Of a stretch of 64,000 nucleotides of DNA, positions 59,801 to 64,000 are shown one piece after another. Location of the stretch: positions 69,542,633-69,606,632 of the forward strand of contig OY294068.1 of NCBI GenBank assembly GCA_958510875.1. The letters run 5' to 3'. The position numbers were made by a program, and so were the translations under genes. A model generated the notes under the pieces. The model saw nothing but the letters and a program-made list of their open reading frames with translations. It did no database searches and was not told the origin of the DNA. The DNA comes from Endomychus coccineus (lineage: Eukaryota; Arthropoda; Insecta; Coleoptera; Endomychidae). The stretch's first letter is position 1, and each line of letters opens with the position of its first letter.

Positions 59801-60622
59801 TTCTTAATCTATTATTGACATGATGAGTGTGGTGTGCGCGCGCGCGTTAGCCACTGTCTTATGTGGACACGGTCACGTAGCTGGGGACATTAGAGATCGC
59901 CTAGAAAAATGTGTGTCAAGTTCATAATAATTTAATATCTGTTGAGCGGTCATTCTGTCAACAACTCAATTTTCTGAAATCATGTTTCAATACGACCGCT
60001 GCAATATATCCTGTTAAGTGACTATTACCTCTCCCTTATCGTACTGGCTGCGCTCGCTCGGCGCTGGTATGATTTGTATAAGTAACCCTGGAGGAAAAAG
60101 AAGAGCCGATTAGTGATCATGACATTTCGTCCAATTAGACCTTTTACGGCCTCCTCGTACTGTTTCCGTGTCACTGTTTCTATCAATTGAGTCCCAGTAA
60201 AAGTTAGTGGTTTAAAAAGTTGTTCCATCAAGATTTTGCTGATTTTACTTACTACTTAATGAAATTTGATAATTTACCAATTTTCTGGGAGTTTCTTACT
60301 GCTGAAACTTTTATCGTTTTTCATGTTTGTTTCATGATATCAAATAGAATATATTGTAGGGATACCTCATAAATATTATTACCAACATACATATTGCAGA
60401 TTATTTGTTTTGAACATTTTTATAACCTTTTTCAGTGGCAATAAAGAAGAAAATTTAGATCATGCAGTTCTTGCTGTAGGCTACGGAACCATAAACGGCG
60501 CTGATTACTGGCTTATCAAAAATAGTTGGTCGACGTATTGGGGTAATGATGGATATATCCTGATGTCGGCTAAAAACAACAATTGTGGTGTAATGACAAC
60601 TCCAACTTATGTTACTATGTAG
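26763..60622 (+). CDS. 26-29-p: Gene B: 26/29 kDa-type cysteine protease, 11 exons, 555 residues (full span)
   Basis: Joined exons 26763-26814, 26877-26988, 37903-38126, 41468-41609, 44460-44575, 44632-44859, 50653-50835, 52882-53008, 53067-53175, 59508-59695 and 60436-60622 give 1668 coding bases with every splice phase consistent and GT-AG borders throughout. Residues 1-17 are a hydrophobic signal peptide ([15 protein letters not shown]). Residues 20-215 are the long N-terminal region of the insect 26/29 kDa proteinase. Residues about 249-310 are an I29 prodomain. The mature C1A domain begins near 338 with EFPEQFDWR, has oxyanion Gln354 and active Cys360 (CGSCWSF), His503 and Asn523. Length and order match the Drosophila 26-29-p family, known as secreted or lysosomal proteases of haemocytes and gut. 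I see no inactivating change. Introns reach about 10.9 kb and are filled by transposons. Confidence 0.93.
26877..26988 (+). CDS. 26-29-p: Gene B exon 2
   Basis: Encodes [20 protein letters not shown] and PFYAW, the start of the conserved N-terminal region of 26/29 kDa proteinases. Acceptor ttccattag, donor gtaagt, ending in phase 2. Confidence 0.92.
27190..28242. mobile_element. Repeat family E1, copy 2, in intron 2
   Basis: Starts ttaagctattgcatatagc and ends gctatgcaatagcttta, inverted ends of about 17 bp. It is colinear with 6451-7765 but lacks the segment matching about 7420-7690. It includes the perfect 38-bp palindrome 28069-28106. No coding frame. Confidence 0.75.
28069..28106. repeat. 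Perfect 38-bp palindrome
   Basis: CATAGATAACTCTACTACC is followed immediately by its exact reverse complement. The palindrome is bounded on each side by the direct 10-mer cacttgtcac (one base shared on the left). The copy at about 7331-7380 is an imperfect version. Confidence 0.95.
28620..29560 (-). pseudogene. Gypsy integrase remnant
   Basis: The frame near 29215-29095 reads [20 protein letters not shown], matching the gypsy pattern PYHPxSNGxAERxVK that carries the catalytic Glu. Other pieces are scattered across frames. Confidence 0.55.
30040..30780 (-). pseudogene. Gypsy reverse transcriptase and RNase H remnant
   Basis: Three minus frames. 30780-30553 holds [19 protein letters not shown] and [12 protein letters not shown]. 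30644-30423 holds [18 protein letters not shown], the LDD catalytic box of RT. 30297-30040 holds [20 protein letters not shown] and [13 protein letters not shown], the start of RNase H with its first Asp. Frameshifts separate them. Confidence 0.85.
31101..32040 (-). pseudogene. Gypsy gag and protease remnant
   Basis: The protease piece at 31340-31101 reads [20 protein letters not shown], where LDSGA has become LDSRA, so the catalytic loop is altered. The zinc-knuckle region lies at 31545-31318. The gag C-terminal part at 31772-31536 reads [20 protein letters not shown]. More gag ([15 protein letters not shown]) reaches back to about 32040. Confidence 0.75.
32345..33810. other. No gene recognised (intron 2)
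   Basis: AT-rich intron sequence. The longest frame (33459-33698, plus) has no recognisable motif and is probably chance. Confidence 0.5.
33842..33880 (-). ncRNA. Decayed hammerhead motif, family A
   Basis: Minus strand: AUCGG, UUGAAGA, U, stem II AGCAC-GCUA-GUGUC with one mismatch, GAA, AUUAUAGU. The 3' stem I strand no longer pairs. Probably inactive. Confidence 0.4.
34446..34487 (+). ncRNA. Hammerhead ribozyme motif, Penelope family A
   Basis: Order on the plus strand: stem I AUCGU, core UUGAAGA, U, stem II GACAC-GCUA-GUGUA, GAA, palindromic stem III ACUAGU, cleavage base C (triplet GUC), stem I partner ACGAU. Stem I pairs perfectly and stem II at four of five. The core has U for C3, which would weaken the C3-G8 pair, so activity may be low. 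An extra U precedes stem II, as in the other motifs here. Confidence 0.65.
34650..36130 (-). mobile_element. LINE (R1/I-like group) reverse-transcriptase remnant
   Basis: Minus-strand pieces read [42 protein letters not shown], then [14 protein letters not shown] and [20 protein letters not shown]. This is the RT C-terminal region of R1/I-type elements, where the motifs are ...LGxxLDxKLxWxxH...WWxAL...GAxxSTPxxALExLLxLxPL. The region 35430-35470 gives [13 protein letters not shown], corresponding to the motif with the first RT Asp (here Gly). Frames are broken throughout and no catalytic FADD box is visible. Confidence 0.65.
36189..36510 (+). pseudogene. PIF/Harbinger nuclease N-terminal remnant
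   Basis: The frame 36277-36510 has [19 protein letters not shown] followed by a Glu-Asp-rich end, matching the FRMSxExFxxLLxxI region that begins HARBI1-type nucleases. The overlapping frame 36189-36380 supplies the preceding Glu-rich part. The DDE domain is absent. Confidence 0.5.
36515..37900. other. No gene recognised (end of intron 2)
   Basis: Unique-looking intron sequence before exon 3. It contains no frame or repeat I can support. Confidence 0.5.
37903..38126 (+). CDS. 26-29-p: Gene B exon 3
   Basis: Starts after a tttttttcag acceptor and encodes [20 protein letters not shown] and a Cys-containing [20 protein letters not shown] segment. Both are family signatures. Donor gtaagt. The preceding intron is about 10.9 kb. 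Confidence 0.93.
38625..38745 (-). repeat. Penelope family A terminal repeat, isolated
   Basis: Matches the ends 33815-33890 and 34440-34540, with the shared words gatataataaaataaaacac and tttcgacactag. Confidence 0.7.
38697..38740 (-). ncRNA. Hammerhead ribozyme motif, family A, partly decayed
   Basis: Minus strand: stem I AUCGU, core UUGAAGA, C, stem II AACAU-CCUA-GUGUC (four of five pairs), GAA, perfect palindrome ACUAUAGU as stem III, cleavage base C in a GUC triplet, then AAGAU, which pairs with stem I at four of five. Confidence 0.55.
38943..39216. repeat. Inverted repeat (about 31-bp arms) enclosing a hammerhead motif
   Basis: Arm 38943-38973 (tatataaaaattcttggg, then aaataggtcac) is the exact inverse of 39186-39216. 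The loop holds the motif 39000-39041. This is the type of end structure known for Penelope-like elements. Confidence 0.85.
39000..39041 (-). ncRNA. Hammerhead ribozyme motif with consensus core, Penelope family B
   Basis: Minus strand: stem I GUCUU, core CUGAUGA, U, stem II GGUC-GUGA-GACC, GAA, palindromic stem III ACGUACGU, cleavage base A (triplet GUA), then AAGAC pairing perfectly with stem I. All invariant core bases are present. The only departure is one U between the core and stem II. A palindromic stem III is what dimer-forming small hammerheads use. Confidence 0.75.
39657..39760 (-). repeat. Penelope terminal repeat lacking its hammerhead
   Basis: Shares tgtaaactaaattagaaatc and aaaatgtgcctg with 42604-42760 and 42771-42900. 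At 39702 the sequence passes from ctaaaaatac straight to tgtaaac, omitting the whole ribozyme. It directly follows the GIY-YIG coding end at 39739. Confidence 0.7.
39739..40806 (-). pseudogene. Penelope-like element RT plus GIY-YIG endonuclease, broken
   Basis: Minus-strand frames in order. 40806-40612 holds [22 protein letters not shown] motif A with its Asp. 40582-40388 holds [20 protein letters not shown] and [20 protein letters not shown], the motif C YVDD box with its last Asp changed to His. 39936-39739 holds [24 protein letters not shown], the GIY-YIG nuclease. The final changes and frameshifts make it inactive. RT-to-nuclease order and motifs are diagnostic of Penelope-like elements. 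Confidence 0.85.
40850..41130 (-). pseudogene. LINE-type ORF1 fragment next to the Penelope element
   Basis: The minus frame reads [44 protein letters not shown]. The RLGK...PIKV pattern is that of the RNA-binding part of some insect retroelement ORF1 proteins. Only about 60 residues are open. Family identity is an inference. Confidence 0.4.
41468..41609 (+). CDS. 26-29-p: Gene B exon 4
   Basis: Encodes [20 protein letters not shown] and [20 protein letters not shown], ending within an Arg codon completed by exon 5. Acceptor gtttcag, donor gtaagt. Confidence 0.92.
41615..42600. other. No gene recognised (intron 4)
   Basis: The plus frame 41907-42122 is hydrophobic ([20 protein letters not shown]) but has no family resemblance and no conserved context; probably chance. 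Confidence 0.5.
42604..42900. repeat. Inverted pair of Penelope terminal repeats
   Basis: 42604-42748 and 42771-42900 are inverted copies (gataagaaataatcacc... against ggtgattatttcttatttat). The two copies differ in how much of the hammerhead remains: it is whole in the left copy, while the right copy keeps only ctggtgatggctacttgg before the flank. The element body between them is gone. Confidence 0.85.
42652..42693 (-). ncRNA. Hammerhead ribozyme motif with consensus core
   Basis: Minus strand: stem I UACU, core CUGAUGA, U, stem II GGCUAC-UUG-GUAGCC (six perfect pairs), GAA, stem III AGGUCCU (near-palindrome), cleavage base C (triplet CUC), then AGUA pairing with stem I over four bases. Confidence 0.7.
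42905..44455. other. No gene recognised (intron 4)
   Basis: AT-rich sequence with no supported frame or element end. Confidence 0.5.
44460..44575 (+). CDS. 26-29-p: Gene B exon 5
   Basis: Encodes [19 protein letters not shown], then [18 protein letters not shown]. Acceptor cttacag, donor gtgagt. The following intron is 56 bases. Confidence 0.92.
44632..44859 (+). CDS. 26-29-p: Gene B exon 6: start of the I29 prodomain
   Basis: Encodes [20 protein letters not shown], then the I29 helices ([30 protein letters not shown]). The ExxxRxxxFxxN pattern is the ERFNIN-type signature of cathepsin prodomains. Donor gtgatt is weaker than the others. Confidence 0.92.
45090..46263 (-). mobile_element. Jockey-like LINE, copy 3, in intron 6
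   Basis: Minus strand. 46263-45877 encodes the RT N-terminal part: [59 protein letters not shown]. After a deletion, 45849-45634 carries [10 protein letters not shown], and 45728-45492 carries [10 protein letters not shown] and SSADDDTLH, the catalytic box with FADD changed to SADD. The C-terminus and 3' end (cctctcgtgtagtcaacgaa plus A-run) lie at 45090-45130. It is 5'-truncated and internally deleted. Confidence 0.85.
46270..48149. other. Intron 6, no gene recognised
   Basis: A stretch at 47284-47370 (ctacgtgacgacttttggtactac) resembles part of repeat family E1 near 7420-7470. A longer plus frame at 47122-47544 has no recognisable domain. Confidence 0.45.
48150..48223. repeat. Two tandem 37-bp units
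   Basis: cttggcttcttgatgcctca plus ttgttcttactcg is repeated immediately with one or two changes. Confidence 0.85.
49425..50027. mobile_element. 603-bp element with 25-bp terminal inverted repeats
   Basis: CATAGACCTATTATCCTAAG plus GAGAC at 49425-49449 is matched exactly by its reverse complement at 50003-50027. The interior has no transposase and there is no obvious target-site duplication. It is a non-autonomous DNA transposon of unknown superfamily. The sequence 48224-49420 before it has no recognised gene. Confidence 0.75.
50030..50650. other. No gene recognised (end of intron 6)
   Basis: AT-rich sequence leading to the exon 7 acceptor; no feature seen. Confidence 0.5.
50653..50835 (+). 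CDS. 26-29-p: Gene B exon 7: end of prodomain and start of the mature enzyme
   Basis: Encodes [19 protein letters not shown], the last prodomain helix, and then [18 protein letters not shown], the usual N-terminal edge of mature C1A proteases. Acceptor ttttcag, donor gtaaat. Confidence 0.93.
50836..52282. other. Intron 7, no gene recognised
   Basis: AT-rich intron without supported frames. The short plus frame at 51523-51753 looks like chance. Confidence 0.5.
52293..52555 (-). mobile_element. tRNA-derived SINE with target-site duplication
   Basis: Minus strand from 52555: gggggccaggTAGCTCAGTGG has a Pol III A box, and cgcGGTTCGAATCtagc about 45 bases later has a B box. The element ends in an A-rich tail (T-run at 52293-52301 on the plus strand). 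It is flanked by gcgctagacg (52283-52292) and gcgctagtcg (52556-52565), a 10-bp target-site duplication with one change. The head cannot fold as a whole tRNA because the acceptor stem does not close. Confidence 0.85.
52882..53008 (+). CDS. 26-29-p: Gene B exon 8: catalytic Cys
   Basis: Encodes [19 protein letters not shown] with the oxyanion Gln and nucleophile Cys, and [12 protein letters not shown]. Acceptor atttcag, donor gtaaaa. The next intron is 58 bases. Confidence 0.94.
53067..53175 (+). CDS. 26-29-p: Gene B exon 9
   Basis: Encodes [20 protein letters not shown] and [16 protein letters not shown], with the conserved GCDGG loop that forms a disulphide in papain-like enzymes. Donor gtttgt in phase 0. 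Confidence 0.93.
53341..56132 (-). mobile_element. hAT DNA transposon, copy 2, with perfect 8-bp target-site duplication
   Basis: Starts TAAAGTGAGGCA and ends TGCCTCACTTTA, flanked on both sides by atcatcac (53333-53340 and 56133-56140). It is the same element as 820-3498 but inserted in the opposite orientation in intron 9. It is somewhat longer (2792 bp) because it keeps segments lost from copy 1. Confidence 0.95.
53571..55722 (-). pseudogene. hAT transposase, copy 2, frameshifted
   Basis: Exon 1 at 55722-55627 encodes [20 protein letters not shown] and [10 protein letters not shown]. The donor has decayed from gtaagt to gtaggt. Exon 2 from 54867 has lost one base near its start, which ends that frame. 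It retains both BED His ([14 protein letters not shown]). Later frames carry [18 protein letters not shown] (54559-54329; first catalytic Asp intact), [24 protein letters not shown] sequence and [19 protein letters not shown] (54276-53917), and the C-terminal dimerisation block [17 protein letters not shown] (53978-53571). Breaks near 54340 and 53970 separate them. Confidence 0.85.
56141..56925. other. No gene recognised (intron 9)
   Basis: AT-rich sequence without a supported frame. Confidence 0.5.
56930..57722 (-). mobile_element. Mariner-like transposase fragment inside a fold-back
   Basis: The minus frame 57561-57223 encodes [49 protein letters not shown], the C-terminus of IS630/mariner-type transposases common in insects. 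Arms 56930-57118 and 57405-57676 are inverted copies sharing ctcaacccctctcccctatt and ttgtacattgtacaaataac. A third partial copy of the arm follows at 57671-57722. The catalytic domain is missing. Confidence 0.7.
57723..59505. other. No gene recognised (end of intron 9)
   Basis: Very AT-rich. The 119-codon minus frame at 57893-58252 has biased hydrophobic composition and no recognisable motif. Confidence 0.5.
59508..59695 (+). CDS. 26-29-p: Gene B exon 10
   Basis: Encodes [20 protein letters not shown] and [20 protein letters not shown], then GVYYDADW/C across the junction. Acceptor tttccag, donor gtgagt. Confidence 0.93.
59725..59765. repeat. Short hairpin in intron 10
   Basis: acttccctcactatac and gtatatagtgaaaaggaagt form an imperfect stem around gca. 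Possibly a MITE end. A (GC)n run follows at 59838-59846. Confidence 0.4.
60436..60622 (+). CDS. 26-29-p: Gene B exon 11: catalytic His and Asn
   Basis: Encodes [18 protein letters not shown] and [20 protein letters not shown], stop TAG. Nearly identical to the gene A exon at 338-524. Confidence 0.95.
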
Positions 60623-60685
60623 ATTTATAAACAACTGTTAGTTAGACTGATTAAAATATTATTGTCATTTTGTAATGTTGGATGT

Positions 60686-60691
60686 AATAAA
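60686..60691 (+). terminator. Poly(A) signal of gene B
   Basis: AATAAA 64 bases after the stop codon, at the same place as after gene A. Confidence 0.65.
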
Positions 60692-62184
60692 TTTTAAATC
60701 TACTTTATTATGTATTAAGTAGCAGGAAGTTGGTTTAACCAATCCCAGAACTATAAAACTTTAAATATGAGTCATTCAGATTTATAATGCCGAAAAGTAG
60801 GTAGGTACTGAAATAGATAGAACAAGCAAGTGGAATATGTTTTTGACTTACATCCAGTCCCGGATAACTTTCTACATTGAAAATGGTTGTGGCAGAATAT
60901 AAGTATTCCAGCGCCGACCGAACTTTGAAGGGTCAAAGGTTCTATTTGTATTATATTTGTACTATAGCCTGTGGATGGGGTTTCCTCGCGTCCCTGACGC
61001 CACATAAACTATGAATTAATTATTTGAAGAATAATGTTTGATTACGTGGATGTTTTACTCCTACTCCGTAACTATTTTCCTTTACATGTTCTTTACTGGT
61101 TGGCTTTTGTACCCTTCGGAGGATAGCCGAAACACAGAGTGACGAACTTCTATGTGCCACATTTCATTATTTACCATCGTTTTCAGTATATTAGAAATAA
61201 TCGTGGTAGTATTTTCTAAAAGTGAAGTGCGGGTCAGTAATTACAAAATTTCACACCATAACATCTATCTTAATAAAAAAAGTAATGCAAAAAATTAAGT
61301 AAAGGTCTATTTAAGATGCTCAATATTCGCCCATTATTTTCGCATCTGTAATCTATTTCGATTTATGCCTCTAATACCATTTATTTCTGTTTCCTCTGCA
61401 ATGCTGGTATTTTCTGAAGGTCTCAGAGTTGTGAATTTTTCTTTAGGCGCGTTGGGCTATTTCAGATGAGGGGTAAAACCGTGAGTCCGTCACGTCAACT
61501 CACGCTGTAGTTATATATATTAGGTATTATGTATACTGCTGCGTGCGCAACTGCGGCCATGCAGGACTCGGGTCAGGCGTCAGGCAGTCTCTCTATGCGC
61601 TTACACGCGTGTGCATATATGAGTCGGTGTTGGTGACCCTGCCTGTGTGAGCCAGTGCTCTCGATTACGCTATACAGAACAGGTATACGTATACACTGCG
61701 TATACACACTATACACAGCACGCATATACTTGACGTTATTCATTTACTCAATCCTCCGTTCTCGTGCAGACGAAAGTTATATTTTTATGCTAACTGAAAA
61801 AATGGACCTTTTTTGCAATACAACTCATACTTTAATTATTACAGAGTAAAAAGTAATAATTAAATTATGTGTGATTGGTAATATTAGCCTGTTTTTATAT
61901 ATGAGCACACCTGATTCCACAGTATGTTTCATGTTTGGATCTAATCTAATAATTTAAGTATCGTCGAAGTTGCCGATAATGACGCAAATGAAGAAAATGC
62001 TCTTTAACATTACTTTCATTTACATCGATGTAAATATCAATAAATAATATGTTTTGGAAATAAAATAATGTGTATTTATTATAATGGCTATCGGGTTACA
62101 TTCATACTCTTTATAGGGATTGTACCGCCCATTATACGTTTTTATTATCAAATATAAAAATGTATATAATTTTTGATTGAAATG

Positions 62185-62329
62185 CTGACAGTTGTGAAAA
62201 CTAAAGAAAAACTAATTATATTAATTTTTATTTAAAAATAATAAAATTGTAATTTCGGATGCTACAATAATTCAAAGATAACATAAATTAAATTGGTTAC
62301 TTCATAATGTCAGTTTTCACTTCTGTCAG
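62185..62329. repeat. 145-bp MITE-like block, copy 2
   Basis: Same ends as 7792-7936. Confidence 0.55.
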
Positions 62330-62569
62330 CAGTGCTCGGTGACTGCTTTCTAATTTTTGAAGTGAAAACTTCTTTAGGCGCGTTGAGCTATTTCAGATGG
62401 GGGGTAAAACCATGAGGCCGTTACGTGACATCACGCTGTAGCTATATATATATTAGGTATTATGTATACTGCCGCCAGCGCAACTACTTGGTCAGGCGTC
62501 AGGCAGTGCCTATACGCTTACACACGTGTACATATCTAAGTCGGATACTCGACGTTATTCATTTACTGA

Positions 62570-63255
62570 ATCCTCGGTCCTCGTGAAGACAAAAGTTATA
62601 TTTTTATTGAATTTATTAATTGTACATTGTGTGCTTACTATCGTATCTACGTGCAAGGTTTTAAGTAATGTGAATATAATTCTTGTCATAAGAATATAAC
62701 ATTAGTGATGTGTATATTTCACAACTGTTAGCATTTCAATCAACAATTATATACATTTCTATATTTAATAATAAAAAACGTATAGTGGGCGGTACAATCT
62801 CTGTAAAGAGTATGAATGTAACCCGATAGTCATTATAATAAATACACATTATTTTATTTTCAAAACATATTATTCATTGATATTCACATCGATGTAAATG
62901 AAAGTAATGTTAAACAGTATTGGTCCAAATTGAAGATGTCTACGAATGGTGGTAAAAGGAAACATTCAATTCGGATCAATGAACAAATAATCTAAAAACA
63001 AACGCAAAATGTAAGCATATAAACATTTCCGTCAAATGTCAGTATGATCGTAAATTACACCACAAATAATTATTTGAAATAAAACTTTGTACTTTCGTAT
63101 CAGTAGTATTACTTATACACATCACTAATGTTATATTCTTATGACAAGAATTATATTCACAATATTTGAAACCTTGTACGTAGATACGATACTAAGTACA
63201 CAATGTACAATTGATAAATTCAATAAAAATATAACTTTCGTCTGCACGAGGACCG
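62570..63255. repeat. Large inverted repeat in the gene B 3' flank
   Basis: 62575-62718 (gtgaagacaaaagttatatt... to ...ttagtgatgtgtat) returns inverted at 63108-63255. The loop contains an inverted copy of the poly-block 62008-62165 at 62757-62915. Confidence 0.85.
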
Positions 63256-63341
63256 ATTCATACTCTTTACAGGGATTGTACCGCCCATTATATGTTTTTC
63301 ATTATTAAATATAAAAATATATATAATTGTTGATTGAAATG

Positions 63342-63733
63342 CTGACAGTGTTGAAAACTAAAGAAAAACTAATTATATTAATTTTCATTTAAAAATAATA
63401 AAATTGTAATTTCGGATGCTACAACGAGTACAACTCCATACTAAACTCCGTAGACAATAGTATCTGTGGCATCGGATGTCTTCGTTGGTTGTCATAATGC
63501 TGAGCAACAAAATTTCGTCAGGCAGAAGTTGCATGATACGGGTGGATTACCATAAGAGTTAATTTTAGTTCTTAACCGACCATACATGTTAACTAATAAC
63601 ATAGATTTTGGGGATGGATTGTCCAATGACACTGTCAGGTAGAAAGAGATGATACTGGTGGAATCATACGAATTTGGATGAAATTTCCAAAATAAATTGG
63701 TTACTTCATAATGTCAGTTTTCACTTCTGTCAA
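63342..63733. repeat. 145-bp MITE-like block, copy 3, split by an insertion
   Basis: Left part to about 63424 and right part from about 63692 match 7792-7936. The about 265 bases between them have no match in the window. Confidence 0.5.
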
Positions 63734-64000
63734 CAGTGCTCCGTGACTGCCCGTATTTTTTTTTTAGGTATTGTCACAAATAAAAATCCAAACAAGTGAA
63801 TTAACATTTTGCACTGTTATCTAGTGAGGTAGATAGACATATTTTCTGTAAGCTGTGTATAGTAGTTAAGAGATTTCTGAAAATCTGAAATTGGTCGTTT
63901 TCTTTTTTATCTAATACCTCCTACAATAAATATGGGAAGATAATGAAACTTTCTATGTTTACATAAGTTGACATGATCTGTCACCAGGAAGTTTCAGAAA

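Larger units (their letters stand above)
60260..64000 (+). repeat. Copy B of the duplicated 3' end and flank
   Basis: Colinear with 165-8210 as described for copy A, without the hAT, LINE and E1 insertions. It contains its own rearrangements: 62345-62600 repeats 61430-61790 in shortened form, 62757-62915 is an inverted copy of 62008-62165, and 62575-62718 with 63108-63255 form an inverted repeat. Confidence 0.8.

Overview
The window is AT-rich, gene-poor, repeat-laden DNA of an animal, almost certainly an insect. It has long introns with GT-AG splice sites, a digestive-type cysteine protease of the insect 26/29 kDa proteinase family, and jockey-like LINEs, Penelope-like elements, Ty3/gypsy and hAT elements. 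The order cannot be fixed from sequence alone; a beetle would fit.

Host genes. One complete gene runs over about 34 kb on the + strand (26763-60622). I reconstruct 11 exons whose splice phases all agree, giving a 555-residue prepro cysteine protease: signal peptide, a long N-terminal region typical of the 26/29 kDa proteinases, an I29 inhibitor prodomain, and a papain-type C1A domain with Cys360, His503 and Asn523. The last exon and 3' flank of a second, nearly identical gene sit at the left edge (338-524). The 3' flanks of the two genes (about 165-8210 and 60260-64000) can be aligned, so the window spans about one unit of a roughly 60-kb tandem duplication. Copy A's flank has since gained a hAT element, a LINE and a 1.3-kb repeat that copy B's flank lacks.

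Layout. 1-8210: end of gene A and its TE-riddled 3' flank. 8400-15620: mariner-like, LINE ORF1-like and jockey-like remnants and two fold-back elements. 15620-18710: the 3' part of a minus-strand Ty3/gypsy element whose long LTR contains seven copies of a 128-bp tandem repeat. 18740-26165: two about 1.6-kb LTR-like arms in inverted orientation around a loop full of minisatellites and a broken Myb/SANT-like gene. 26763-60622: gene B, with introns holding a second copy of the 1.3-kb repeat, a degenerate gypsy element, Penelope-like fragments with hammerhead-ribozyme motifs, an R1/I-like LINE, a Harbinger remnant, another jockey-like copy, a 603-bp TIR element, a tRNA-derived SINE with target-site duplication, a second hAT copy and a mariner-like fold-back. 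60623-64000: the 3' flank of gene B, rearranged by local duplication and inversion.

Most notable. At least three well-formed hammerhead-ribozyme motifs (39000-39041 minus, 42652-42693 minus, 34446-34487 plus) and decayed copies lie at Penelope-like element ends. Each has a conserved core, stem II, a palindromic or near-palindromic stem III and a complementary stem I. The inverted LTR-like arms each carry a TATA box and initiator 31 bp apart; the right one points at gene B. No prokaryotic system, CRISPR array or rRNA gene is present.
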